NCBI GenBank assembly: GCA_017394925.1
Contig: JAFPWQ010000245.1
Coordinates: 1-19,545, forward strand
DNA from: Synergistaceae bacterium
GTDB lineage: Bacteria > Synergistota > Synergistia > Synergistales > Aminobacteriaceae
Direction of reading: 5' to 3'
Length of the DNA: 19,545 nt
The position numbers and the translations under genes were made by a program. Numbering within the stretch: the first letter of the stretch is position 1; each line of letters begins with the position of its first letter. Below, one piece after another: positions 1 to 7,103 of the stretch. The notes below the pieces were generated by a model. The model was not told where the DNA came from. It worked only from the letters and a program-made list of their open reading frames with translations, and did no database searches.

Positions 1-71
1 AGTGCAAGCTCATCACGGATAAAATTCAGAGCGTCAGGTAAGGCTCTGTCTTTGTCAAATTTCTTATTCAT
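1..71 (-). CDS. Unidentified protein, N-terminal 23 codons only
   Basis: A reading frame opens at an ATG at 71-69 on the minus strand and runs off the left edge. It begins MNKKFDKDRALPDALNFIRD and no stop is seen in the window. The ATG lies inside the last codons of lpxI (lpxI stop at 66-64), an 8-base overlap in another frame. Such overlaps recur in this window (fliG/fliH, fliH/fliI) and suggest translational coupling, so this is probably the fifth gene of the envelope operon. The 23 visible residues are too few to name a family. A role in envelope or lipid A synthesis would only be a guess from position. Confidence 0.55.
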   Translation of the reverse strand, partial: MNKKFDKDRALPDALNFIRDELA

Positions 72-867
72 TCTCTATCCCCCATACAGCAATGTTATAT
101 TTATCAGCCAGTGAAAAAAATTTTTCAGGCTCAAGTATTAAAGTCTTTCCTGATTCGACTGCAAGACATGTTAAGCCTGATTCTTTCATGGCCTCAAGCG
201 TTTTCACTCCGACAGTCGGCAGGTCATAGCGCATATCCTGATTCACTTTCATCATTTTCACTATCACACCATGACCCGAAAGATTTCCAGCACGTTTTAT
301 CATCATGTCTGTACCTTCCATTGCTTCGATTGCAACAACTGCACCGTCAGCAATACATACAGCCTGACCGAATGAACAAGGAAGAGTTACGCGCAATATC
401 TCACGGCCATATTCAATGTCGCGAATCTCTTTTTGATTCGGTGAACGTCCTGACAATTTACCTTTGGACGCAATAAATTCAGGGAGTATATGCCAGTAGG
501 GAATGACTTTTATGTTCTCGCTCTCGAATGCATTAACGATTGCCCCCAGAAGTGAATGATCATCCATAAGGCTCTTACGCATAACTGAACGGCTTAATTT
601 ATCAAACAGCAAAAAAGGCAGGCTGTATATTAATTTCTTGGGTATACGTCCTGCCATGATAAGCTCATTTGCTCCGAATGATTTTATTTCTCTCACTACC
701 CGGCTTATTCCGGGAGTTTTCATCCGGATTATTTTTGAGGCATACGGTCTTAATGCTTCAACGTCATCAAGCAGAGTTAATATCAGCAGTTCGATTCCTG
801 AATCATGTAACTTCTCAGCAATCGCACAAGGCAATACTCCCTCGCCCGCAATAAGTGCCTGCCTCAA
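64..867 (-). CDS. lpxI: UDP-2,3-diacylglucosamine pyrophosphatase, LpxI type
   Basis: LpxI hydrolyses UDP-2,3-diacylglucosamine to lipid X and UMP, the fourth step of lipid A synthesis, at the cytoplasmic face. It replaces LpxH in many bacteria. The family signature IAGEGVLP lies near the N terminus. EAMEGTDMMIKRAG and YDLPTVGVKTLE follow in the C-terminal half; the Asp of DLPTVG fits the conserved acidic residue of the family, and ESGKTLIL lies near the end. The frame is open from an ATG at 942, but that start would add 25 atypical residues and overlap the permease gene by 79 bases. A TTG at 867-865, overlapping the TGA of the permease (866-864) and preceded by GGAGGG at 883-878 (10-nt spacer), gives 267 aa starting MRQALIAGEG, the usual size and beginning. 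I chose the TTG. Its position behind an LptF/G permease agrees with a lipopolysaccharide role. Confidence 0.93.
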   Translation of the reverse strand: MRQALIAGEGVLPCAIAEKLHDSGIELLILTLLDDVEALRPYASKIIRMKTPGISRVVREIKSFGANELIMAGRIPKKLIYSLPFLLFDKLSRSVMRKSLMDDHSLLGAIVNAFESENIKVIPYWHILPEFIASKGKLSGRSPNQKEIRDIEYGREILRVTLPCSFGQAVCIADGAVVAIEAMEGTDMMIKRAGNLSGHGVIVKMMKVNQDMRYDLPTVGVKTLEAMKESGLTCLAVESGKTLILEPEKFFSLADKYNIAVWGIENE

Positions 868-1976
868 ATCCTGTCTACCCTCCACGAGAAGAATAACGCG
901 ATGACCATAAACAGCAAATTCGGCCCCCAGCCCGCAATCCACGGCGGAATATTTCCCGATTCACCAAGCGCACGGCATAAGGACATAATCACATAATACG
1001 CGAAGACAATCACAACGCTTATCCCGAAGCCTACACCACCGCCCGAACGTCCACGTCTTGATGCTCCGAATCCTGCTCCTAATACGGCCATGATTACACA
1101 CGCCCAGGGCACTCCAAGTTTCATGTGAAATAATACCCATAATTGCGCAATGTCTTCTCCGCTTGTAGTTATCGTTCCGCTCTGTGTAATATAACTCCAT
1201 AATTCATGTGCGCTCATGTCTACAGGTCTTCGGGTTGAACTCTCAAGCTGTGAGGGTGAAAGTTTCAATGCGAGTTTCTGACGTTCAAAGCGCAAAAGCA
1301 AACTCACTTCGCCTTCTCCGTCTATGCTGTAGACTCTGCCGTTCTCTATCCACCATTGAGAATCACGCCACATTCCGCGATACGCATTCACTGTTCGTGA
1401 GAGCCTGCCGTTGTCATCGAATTCATGCATCATTATGCCGCTCATTATTCCTTTTGACGCATCAAGTTCATTAATGTACATGACACGCCTTAATTTACCG
1501 CCCTGTTCATCACGAAGAAATACTTTTTCCTGAACCGCCGCCGCCTGATTCTTGAGTATCTCGTATCTCATGAGTCTGTCCGCCGCTATTGATGCATACG
1601 GCACAATCGTCTCGTTAAACGTTAGTCCTATTGCAGTGATACATATCGATGCAAAGAATATAGGCCGCAATATTCGCCTGAAGGGAATCCCAAGCGATTT
1701 GAGCGCAATTAATTCACTTCCAGCGTTCAGTGTCGACATTCCAAGCATCGTTGAAAGAAGAGAGGACATTGGGATTGTCATGGCTACGACTTCAGGAAGA
1801 CGGTAAAAGAATAGCCGCACTACTACTCCGAGTGCTACTCCCTGTTCGATTATGAGCCTTGCAGCCTGAAAGAGTAAATCACCGGCTACGAATATAAGCA
1901 CAAAGATTAATATTCCGAATAAGAACGGACCTGCGCAGACATCAAGAACTAATTTATTCAATAATTTACGTTTCAT
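864..1976 (-). CDS. LptF/LptG family lipopolysaccharide export permease
   Basis: A 370-aa inner-membrane protein of the YjgP/YjgQ (LptF/LptG) family. LptF and LptG form the transmembrane part of the LptB2FG ABC transporter that extracts lipopolysaccharide from the inner membrane and passes it to LptC/LptA. The N terminus has the family layout: a hydrophobic helix at about 13-35, then a second hydrophobic region, then ELIALKSLGIPFRRILRP (about 89-106), which resembles the coupling-helix segment that contacts LptB. A soluble beta-rich middle (about 145-265) fits the periplasmic jellyroll. Three hydrophobic helices fill the last 100 residues. I cannot say from this copy alone whether it is LptF or LptG; some bacteria have one gene of this type. 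It lies 9 bases after the preceding gene and overlaps lpxI. No good Shine-Dalgarno sequence is visible before the ATG, so translation may depend on coupling. Confidence 0.92.
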   Translation of the reverse strand: MKRKLLNKLVLDVCAGPFLFGILIFVLIFVAGDLLFQAARLIIEQGVALGVVVRLFFYRLPEVVAMTIPMSSLLSTMLGMSTLNAGSELIALKSLGIPFRRILRPIFFASICITAIGLTFNETIVPYASIAADRLMRYEILKNQAAAVQEKVFLRDEQGGKLRRVMYINELDASKGIMSGIMMHEFDDNGRLSRTVNAYRGMWRDSQWWIENGRVYSIDGEGEVSLLLRFERQKLALKLSPSQLESSTRRPVDMSAHELWSYITQSGTITTSGEDIAQLWVLFHMKLGVPWACVIMAVLGAGFGASRRGRSGGGVGFGISVVIVFAYYVIMSLCRALGESGNIPPWIAGWGPNLLFMVIALFFSWRVDRI

Positions 1977-1985
1977 GTTATTACG

Positions 1986-3143
1986 TCATTGTGATAATGC
2001 AGTCGCTGAATATTTTCTGGTCATTTCGTGGGTCATCTTGTCGACAAGTTCCTGCGCCGTAGGAATGTTATTGCCGCCCTCAAATGATTCTGATACATGT
2101 AAAACTGTAACATGCAGAAATTCTTCAAATGTCGGGGCTAAAACATTCACCATTGCAACGAGCCTGTCAGCAACACTCTCTACCATTTGGAACGGGCATT
2201 CTGAAAGCACAACAAGAAGCTGAAACTCTCCCGTCTGTATTGCTGTGTCTGACTGCCGAATATCTTTCTTTACCCTCGCACAATATGCACGGAAAGGACG
2301 CGTGTATTTGTCCATGTCCTCATTGGGCAAAAGCTGAGGGAATACGATTCGAAGCATTATCGCGCTCAATGCACGGTTATATCTTCCGGCCCGGTATAAC
2401 TCATCGGATATGCGTGTCATTCCGTAAATGTATGTGTGAAGCTGTGTATCAGGGTCAATGAACTGTGTCGGCTCATTTGATGCGTTCTCTTCACCTTCTG
2501 AATTTTCTTCGCCTGTGGGAAGTCCTTTCGGGTTAAGCTCAAAGTAAAATCTCGTTCCGTTCTCAAGGCTCTTGCGCTTAACATCCCAAATCTTTTCGCG
2601 GATCTCTGCTGTCTTTGATACAGGACTGAACCATTCAGATATATTTTTCCCGACGCTGTCCAGTCTCGATATGCCAAGAACATCAAGCATGTCTTCACTG
2701 AGATTCAATATCGCTCCTGTGTCATCAGTTATCGCAAAATTCACGGGTAAACGCTTTATGTCATCTTCAATCTTGAGAGGCACTATTTTATTGCGTTCAC
2801 CTTCGGCCTGATTATACGCAACAACAAGTGCAGCTCCTCCGCAGACAGCAAGAAGAACTCCCAGCCACTGAAACATTCTTGCGCCGTAAACTATAGACAT
2901 CGGACATAATAATATCCCCTGTGCTAATGCCTGAAGAGATATAAGCCCAACATTGAAGCCGTTGATGATAAACAGACCATAAAGAACGCTGAGTATAATA
3001 AAAATCAGCCAGACCAGTCCCCAAATCGCAAGATCAACTTCACCGACTATCTGACCTCCTCCCATTGAACGCGCAAGCATTATCGTTATTATCGCGACAA
3101 CAGGAGGAATCGTTACCCATTTCAGAAAATTATTCTGTCCCAT
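1986..3143 (-). CDS. Membrane protein with PAS-like and degenerate GGDEF-like regions
   Basis: The 385-aa protein has three to four hydrophobic segments in its first 110 residues (about 10-26, 37-60, 65-84, 91-109). A PAS-like stretch follows (about 133-205: NFAITDDTGAILNLSEDML, then VLGISRLDSVGKNISEWF). After an acidic linker comes a C-terminal part (about 228-378) laid out like a GGDEF domain: DPDTQLHTYIYGMTRISDEL matches the domain opening, ELYRAGRYNRALSAIMLRI the first helix and strand, and IRQSDTAIQTGEFQLLVVL the active-site hairpin. The catalytic GG(D/E)EF loop is reduced to TGEF (304-307), with about two residues lost before it, so cyclic-di-GMP synthesis is unlikely. It may act as a sensor or scaffold; that is inference. 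Its ATG overlaps the previous stop by one base (TAATG), so it is probably translated by coupling with the DUF4139 gene. The GGDEF assignment is by eye. Confidence 0.75.
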   Translation of the reverse strand: MGQNNFLKWVTIPPVVAIITIMLARSMGGGQIVGEVDLAIWGLVWLIFIILSVLYGLFIINGFNVGLISLQALAQGILLCPMSIVYGARMFQWLGVLLAVCGGAALVVAYNQAEGERNKIVPLKIEDDIKRLPVNFAITDDTGAILNLSEDMLDVLGISRLDSVGKNISEWFSPVSKTAEIREKIWDVKRKSLENGTRFYFELNPKGLPTGEENSEGEENASNEPTQFIDPDTQLHTYIYGMTRISDELYRAGRYNRALSAIMLRIVFPQLLPNEDMDKYTRPFRAYCARVKKDIRQSDTAIQTGEFQLLVVLSECPFQMVESVADRLVAMVNVLAPTFEEFLHVTVLHVSESFEGGNNIPTAQELVDKMTHEMTRKYSATALSQ

Positions 3144-4744
3144 TATTTATACAGCAGCTCCTCACCTGAAGGATAACTCAGTGTGTAATCTACAATGATT
3201 GTTGATGTCTCACCCGCTGGAATGTTTAACTCCCATGTTAATCTGTTCTCATTGTCTTTTTCTTTCTGTTTGGGCTCAATGCTGTTTATGTTCAGCTTTA
3301 TCTTGTCGTCTGTCGGAACGGGTAATCTGTCATGAATCTTCATTGTCTTGTCTTCTTTAGTGCCGTTCGTGATTTCGAGTTTATATCCGCTCGTGAATAC
3401 TCCGCTGAACCATGATGTCCCGGTCTTTTCGATTAATGCCTCTTTCTTTACTGTTATCTGTTCTGCATAACCGAAAGGAATCGATTTCTGACCTATACCG
3501 AATTCATCGATATGCATTTTCCCGGATGTATGACCGTCAACTCTAAGTTCTGCCTCACCAGGTATTAAGTGCTGATTGCCTTCGTCCATGCTTGCCATTA
3601 TCCACGCGTTACTTCTCTGCTCTGGAATCAGAACAATAGCAGGCGTGCTTGTGAGAGTCATTTCATTCATGATTACTGCATACTGATTCTCTGTTCCGTC
3701 TCCTGTGATTAATCCATGAACTCGTACTGTCCTGTCTGAAATGCTTTCACTGATCGCCGGACCTCTGGGTGCTGCTGGTGCTTCAAGTTCTTCATCGTCA
3801 TATTCAGCGGCGGCCATGTCTGCCATCATCATAGCATCTTCTTCTGCACGCGCGGATTTATACATTCTGTTAGTCCTTGATAATCTCACCATTGAACCGG
3901 CTGCAATAGTTTCCTGTTTAGGCTTTATTCCGACTTTTATGGGATTCAGAACAGGAGCTGTTAATCTCTCATTGGTACTCTTTGTATGAAACGTTACATT
4001 GCCTTCATAATTAAGTCCCGTACGCTGTGATGCCCTGACGAACATCTGAACGTTTATATCTCCCGTTGAACTGTCCAGATTCATAATGTATTCGGGTCTC
4101 CATGACGCATAACCAGTGAATGCCTCAATCGTAACTCTGTCTTTTGCTCTTCCTGATACCGTGATGAAACTTGTATCTGAAGCAGGACTTTTAGCTTTGA
4201 GTTCGTTATTCATGATTGAAAGTTTTTCTCTTTCAGTTATGATTTCATTCTTTAATTTTGCAAGCTCGTTCTCAGTTTCAAGTCTCAGTGTCTGAGCGTC
4301 TTTTATGTACGTCAGCAATGAAGCCGTTCTTGTTTTATCCGGGACTGATTCCCTCAGAAGATGCAGTGTCTGTTCAAGTGCGGCCTGTCTTGCTGTTAAT
4401 TCATTGAGCTTCTGTGATTGTTCATCTGCCTGTGCTTTGAGTTCTTCAAGCTGTGAGGGAATCCACTTAGTGCGTGAAGTTCTTATCGCTTTGATGTCCC
4501 CGATAACTGAATCAGGATTGACTGCACGAATCGATTCAGGGCTGAAAGCACCGGGAAGATAGGCCGTAAAATTCCCATCGTCATCATAATCCTGAATCGT
4601 GAATGTGAACTTTGCTCCCGAAGGATAAAAATTGACTGCAGTTATCTCATTCGTATAATCATCGGGAATATCGAATGCATAAGATGATCCTGCGAACGCT
4701 AATGATAAGAGAAGAATTGCGGTTGAAAGATAAAATGATTTCAT
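3143..4744 (-). CDS. Exported DUF4139 (MuiA-like) domain protein
   Basis: A 533-aa exported protein. Residues 1-23 form a signal peptide (hydrophobic core LSTAILLLSLAFAG, likely cleavage after SYA). Residues 30-95 are a short beta-rich N-terminal part (EITAVNFYPSGAKFTFTI), as in the DUF4140 region of this family. Residues about 97-185 are a strong coiled coil rich in Leu, Glu, Lys and Gln. From about 205 the DUF4139 domain starts, with the typical GYASWRPEYIMNLD and then AQRTGLNYEGNVTFHT-like strands. A low-complexity acidic/alanine insert lies near 300-325. The family is known mostly as 'mucoidy inhibitor A' homologues and has no settled biochemical function; a periplasmic or envelope role is inferred. 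The gene appears to be first in the minus-strand operon, with AAAGGAG about 7 bases before the ATG. Its C terminus overlaps the next gene by one base. Confidence 0.85.
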   Translation of the reverse strand: MKSFYLSTAILLLSLAFAGSSYAFDIPDDYTNEITAVNFYPSGAKFTFTIQDYDDDGNFTAYLPGAFSPESIRAVNPDSVIGDIKAIRTSRTKWIPSQLEELKAQADEQSQKLNELTARQAALEQTLHLLRESVPDKTRTASLLTYIKDAQTLRLETENELAKLKNEIITEREKLSIMNNELKAKSPASDTSFITVSGRAKDRVTIEAFTGYASWRPEYIMNLDSSTGDINVQMFVRASQRTGLNYEGNVTFHTKSTNERLTAPVLNPIKVGIKPKQETIAAGSMVRLSRTNRMYKSARAEEDAMMMADMAAAEYDDEELEAPAAPRGPAISESISDRTVRVHGLITGDGTENQYAVIMNEMTLTSTPAIVLIPEQRSNAWIMASMDEGNQHLIPGEAELRVDGHTSGKMHIDEFGIGQKSIPFGYAEQITVKKEALIEKTGTSWFSGVFTSGYKLEITNGTKEDKTMKIHDRLPVPTDDKIKLNINSIEPKQKEKDNENRLTWELNIPAGETSTIIVDYTLSYPSGEELLYK

Positions 4745-4759
4745 GAAAAAAGAATCTCC

Positions 4760-4783
4760 TTTCAGAAAAAATTTTCAGAAAAA
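4760..4783. repeat. Tandem direct repeat of an 11-mer upstream of the DUF4139 gene
   Basis: TTTCAGAAAAA occurs at 4760-4770 and again at 4773-4783, a 13-base period. Read on the minus strand it lies in the leader of the DUF4139 gene; the copy nearer the gene runs straight into the AAAGGAG ribosome binding site. It could be a protein-binding repeat or just A/T-rich slippage. Confidence 0.5.
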
Positions 4784-4786
4784 TTT

Positions 4787-4815
4787 ATGACACGTTTGCA
4801 CTTTTAATGTGTCAT
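4787..4815. promoter_or_regulatory. Perfect inverted repeat, operator-like
   Basis: ATGACAC (4787-4793) and GTGTCAT (4809-4815) are exact reverse complements separated by 15 bases. The element lies between the divergently read DUF4139 gene and the flagellar operon, just downstream of a candidate minus-strand -10 box. A two-half-site operator for a dimeric regulator is the simplest reading; an RNA hairpin in the leader is also possible, but the loop is long. No named regulator can be assigned. Confidence 0.4.
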
Positions 4816-4829
4816 CATGAATTTCAATT

Positions 4830-4835
4830 ATTATA
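4830..4835 (-). promoter_or_regulatory. Candidate -10 box for the envelope operon
   Basis: The minus strand reads TATAAT at 4835-4830. Transcription would start near 4823, about 80 bases before the DUF4139 start codon, which would place the inverted repeat at 4787-4815 in the initially transcribed region. At 16 to 18 bases upstream I find only weak -35 matches (such as TTTATG), and there is no extended -10 TG. This is a consensus match only. Confidence 0.3.
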
Positions 4836-4838
4836 GTA

Positions 4839-4844
4839 TATAAT
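4839..4844 (+). promoter_or_regulatory. Candidate -10 box toward the flagellar operon
   Basis: TATAAT at 4839-4844 lies three bases away from the minus-strand TATAAT and faces the flagellar genes. No convincing -35 is seen at 16 to 18 bases upstream. If it is used, transcription would start near 4851 and leave about 245 bases before fliE, a space occupied by the small interrupted frame. I found no convincing flagellar sigma-28 or sigma-54 promoter in this gap. Confidence 0.3.
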
Positions 4845-5094
4845 GAACATGCATAAACACTTTGCACCCATGCTTTTAAACGGAGGCGATAAAATTTTTG
4901 TTCTGCAAAATAATAATGGGTGTAAAATTAACGTGATGAAAATAAAAGGGGCGGAAAAGAATTTATGACCGGCGGCCTTAAAGGAAGAAGGCAATCCGGC
5001 TTTCCTCGCAGTAGATCATAAAGAAGAAGACAGAATGAAAAAGCATATCGACGGAGCGAAAAAAATAAATTATCTCACCGGGAGGCCATTATAG
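4843..5094 (+). pseudogene. Small reading frame with one in-frame TGA, just upstream of fliE
   Basis: This frame fills most of the otherwise empty gap before fliE. It runs from ATG 4843 (other in-frame starts at 4849, 4870, GTG 4933 and ATG 4936) to TAG 5092-5094, broken only by TGA at 4966-4968. Before the TGA it reads MLLNGGDKIFVLQNNNGCK (from 4870) and then MKIKGAEKNL; after it, PAALKEEGNPAFLAVDHKEE and then DRMKKHIDGAKKINYLTGRP. The composition looks protein-like. The frame ends three bases before the fliE ATG, and its last codons contain the GGGAGG likely used by fliE, as at a normal operon junction. I recognise no family and see no Shine-Dalgarno sequence before any start. It may be a gene killed by a TGG-to-TGA change (NLWPAAL would read naturally), a selenocysteine gene, or a chance open frame. 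Confidence 0.3.
4969..4999 (+). other. Stem-loop starting immediately after the in-frame TGA
   Basis: CCGG (4969-4972) can pair with CCGG (4996-4999), and GCCTT (4975-4979) with AAGGC (4988-4992). They are separated by a small internal loop (CG / AAT) and capped by the 8-base loop AAAGGAAG. The structure begins on the base after TGA 4966-4968. Bacterial SECIS elements lie in the same place and carry a G in the apical loop. The stem is a little shorter and the loop nearer the TGA than in well-studied cases, so a SECIS role is only a possibility. Confidence 0.35.
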
Positions 5095-5097
5095 ATT

Positions 5098-5439
5098 ATG
5101 GAGCGTCTAATGATAGATTTTTCACAGGTATACGGGCAAAACGGAACTCAAAGAGCATCACGCAGTGTATACAATATGAATGCTAATAATGAATTGCAGC
5201 CTACGAAAGAAGCTCCTAAGTTGTCATTTGAAGATATGCTTACGGACTCAATGAAAAAAGTAAATACCCTTCAGCTTGAGGCAGACAAAAAGATTCGTGA
5301 TTTATCCATAGGGGACGTAGAAGACATTTCAGAAGTTGTGTTAGCGTCATCAAGAGCGGATACAGCACTGCGTCTTGTTATGGAAATCCGCAACAAGTTT
5401 CTTGATGCATATCAGGCATTATCCCGTATAACCGGCTAA
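5098..5439 (+). CDS. fliE: Flagellar hook-basal body protein FliE
   Basis: FliE is a small protein that joins the MS-ring to the proximal rod and the export gate, and is itself exported by the flagellar type III system. The C-terminal two thirds carry the family pattern: LSFEDMLTDSMKKVNTLQLEADK, then IRDLSIGDVEDISEVVLASS and LVMEIRNKFLDAYQALSRITG, long amphipathic helices as in the D0 rod proteins. Length is 113 aa from ATG 5098, or 109 from ATG 5110. GGGAGG at 5080-5085 is 12 bases from the first ATG; GGAG at 5100-5103 is 6 bases from the second, so the start is uncertain. fliE heads the recognised flagellar genes here. flgB and flgC, which often precede it, are absent from the window, so the proximal-rod genes must lie elsewhere if they exist. 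The fliF start follows 22 bases after the stop. Confidence 0.92.
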   Translation: MERLMIDFSQVYGQNGTQRASRSVYNMNANNELQPTKEAPKLSFEDMLTDSMKKVNTLQLEADKKIRDLSIGDVEDISEVVLASSRADTALRLVMEIRNKFLDAYQALSRITG

Positions 5440-5461
5440 GCACATGGCCAGGTAAAGAATC

Positions 5462-7039
5462 ATGGACAACATAAGACGCTGGTTAGCCTCGTTCTTAAAC
5501 TTCTGGGCCTCATTAAAACTCTGGCAGAGAGCGTCAATCTTCTTTGCAGTATTTATAGTTCTCGGAGGATTAATCGCATTAATATTTATGACGGGCAGCA
5601 CGAATTACGAGCCTTTATATGCGGGTCTTGAAGTTTCAGATCAGGCTGCAATAGTAGATTACCTGAAAGAAAATAATTTGCCGTACCGCTTAGACCCAAA
5701 ATCAAATGCTATTCTCATGCCCGGAACATCAGTATATGAGACGAGATTAACGCTTGCCCAAATGGGTTTGCCTAAGGGAGGCACAACAGGCTTTGAGGTC
5801 TTTGATGATGCACAAATGGGAATGAGTGAATTCCAGCAGAGAATCGCATACATGAGAGCAATTGAAGGTGAACTTGCACGCACTATATCTCAGATGTCGC
5901 AGGTGGATAATGCGCGCGTGAGTGTAGTAATTCCTGAGCAGAGATTATTTCTCGAACAGCAGAAGCCATCAACCGCGAGTGTATTATTGCGTCTCAGACC
6001 CGGAGCGACAATCGGACCTACGCAGGTGAAATCAATCATACATCTTGTAGCTCACAGTGTGGACGGACTTGAACCCGATGCAGTTACTGTTGTCGATACG
6101 AACGGGAGAGTCTTATCTGATATGGTCTCGGACTCAATGATAATGTACAACCCTGACGGAACGAACACAGTAACATCTGTGCAGAGAGAATTAGAACGTC
6201 AGCATGAACGCGAACTTGAGAACCGTGTGCGCATTATGCTTGAGCAGGTATTCGGACCCGGAAGCGCAGTAGTGAGAGTGCGTGTTGATTTGGACTTCGA
6301 CAAGAAGACAAGCTCATACGTTGAATATGCGCCTAATCCTGATACAGGCGTGGGAGTTCCGAGAAGCAATGAACGACAAGAAGAAAGTTACACGGGTCAG
6401 GGCAATCCTGTAAACGGCAATCCCGGAACAACGACTAATATTCCAGGTTATGCAATTAATTCTACGACGGTGCAGAGCGAATATAACAGGTCGAATAACA
6501 CGACGAACTATGAGATAACGACACGTAAAGGCGATCAGGTAGTAACGCCCGGAGGAGTGCGCAGACTTTCGGCGAGTGTATTAATCGATGACAAGTATAA
6601 CGAGGTAACCGAAGAAAGACTCGAAGCATTAAGGGAAGTAATATCTTCTGCAATAGGATTCAGCGCACAAAGAGGAGATACGCTTGTAGTTCACTCGATG
6701 AGATTCTCAACTGCATTTGCCGATGCAATGGCCGATCAGCTGAATAAGGACAGAATGTGGAAGATAATTTACGGTGCAATTGCGGCATTCTCTGTTTTGC
6801 TGATACTGCTTGCGGCGTTATATGCATGGATAAGAATGAAGCGTGCACGTCTTGCAGTTCAGGAGATTGAAGCAGAAGGCAAGAAAGTACCAACGATTCA
6901 GGAGATGCTCACTTCACCGGATCTGCTTGCGTTTCAGGGTGAAATGGCAGTATTAGAAGAACAATTGAAGGCATACGCAAAGAGTCATCCTGATGAGATT
7001 GCGACACTGGTTAATGAATGGCTTTCAATGGATAACTAG
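5462..7039 (+). CDS. fliF: Flagellar MS-ring protein FliF
   Basis: FliF multimerises in the inner membrane to form the MS-ring, the base on which rotor, rod and export apparatus assemble. The 525-aa product has two membrane helices, at about 24-45 (ASIFFAVFIVLGGLIALIF) and 433-455 (IIYGAIAAFSVLLILLAALY), flanking the large periplasmic part. The N-terminal ring-building motifs are typical: YEPLYAGLEVSDQAAIVDYL, LPYRLDP, GLPKGGTTGFEVFD and RAIEGELARTISQMSQVDNA. The cytoplasmic tail ends in acidic helices (FQGEMAVLEEQLKAYAKSHP and then EIATLVNEWL) that bind the N domain of FliG; the closing VNEWL is characteristic. A Gly/Asn/Thr-rich stretch near 310-350 is the usual variable periplasmic loop. 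The gene lies between fliE and fliG, and a terminator-like hairpin follows its stop. Confidence 0.97.
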   Translation: MDNIRRWLASFLNFWASLKLWQRASIFFAVFIVLGGLIALIFMTGSTNYEPLYAGLEVSDQAAIVDYLKENNLPYRLDPKSNAILMPGTSVYETRLTLAQMGLPKGGTTGFEVFDDAQMGMSEFQQRIAYMRAIEGELARTISQMSQVDNARVSVVIPEQRLFLEQQKPSTASVLLRLRPGATIGPTQVKSIIHLVAHSVDGLEPDAVTVVDTNGRVLSDMVSDSMIMYNPDGTNTVTSVQRELERQHERELENRVRIMLEQVFGPGSAVVRVRVDLDFDKKTSSYVEYAPNPDTGVGVPRSNERQEESYTGQGNPVNGNPGTTTNIPGYAINSTTVQSEYNRSNNTTNYEITTRKGDQVVTPGGVRRLSASVLIDDKYNEVTEERLEALREVISSAIGFSAQRGDTLVVHSMRFSTAFADAMADQLNKDRMWKIIYGAIAAFSVLLILLAALYAWIRMKRARLAVQEIEAEGKKVPTIQEMLTSPDLLAFQGEMAVLEEQLKAYAKSHPDEIATLVNEWLSMDN

Positions 7040-7059
7040 CATAAAAAAGACTAACATGA

Positions 7060-7097
7060 ACTCCCTGTGAAGCCACAAAAGCAGGGAGTAATTTTTT
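7060..7097 (+). terminator. Terminator-like hairpin between fliF and fliG
   Basis: ACTCCCTG (7060-7067) pairs perfectly with CAGGGAGT (7082-7089) around a 14-base loop. Two A residues and then six T residues (7092-7097) follow, the layout of an intrinsic terminator. It lies inside the operon, 20 bases after the fliF stop and 23 bases before the fliG start, so it would attenuate rather than end transcription, or it may be an RNA processing or stability element. The long loop and the two A residues before the T run make it weaker than the hairpin after flgE. Confidence 0.6.
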
Positions 7098-7103
7098 ATC
7101 ATA

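Noticed and set aside
864..1200. TGA read as Trp throughout (a reassigned genetic code)
   Set aside because: TGA ends the permease, GGDEF-like and fliH genes at the expected family lengths, so the standard code holds.
2129..2461. Plus-strand open frames over the envelope operon (for example here and at 111-476)
   Set aside because: They are shadows of well-supported minus-strand genes and have no ribosome binding site or family resemblance.
4788..4801. TGACACG...TTTGCAC resembling a sigma-54 promoter
   Set aside because: The two half-sites are about 3 bases too close, and TGA replaces the invariant TGG.
4885..4892. GGCGATAA resembling the sigma-28 flagellar -10 element GCCGATAA
   Set aside because: No TAAA-type -35 element at the required spacing (the bases near 4866 read ACCC), and it falls inside the small interrupted frame.
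4851..5097. A cyclic-di-GMP or other riboswitch in the long leader before fliE
   Set aside because: I looked for the conserved core strings of the cyclic-di-GMP-I and -II classes and found none; a covariance-model search would be decisive.
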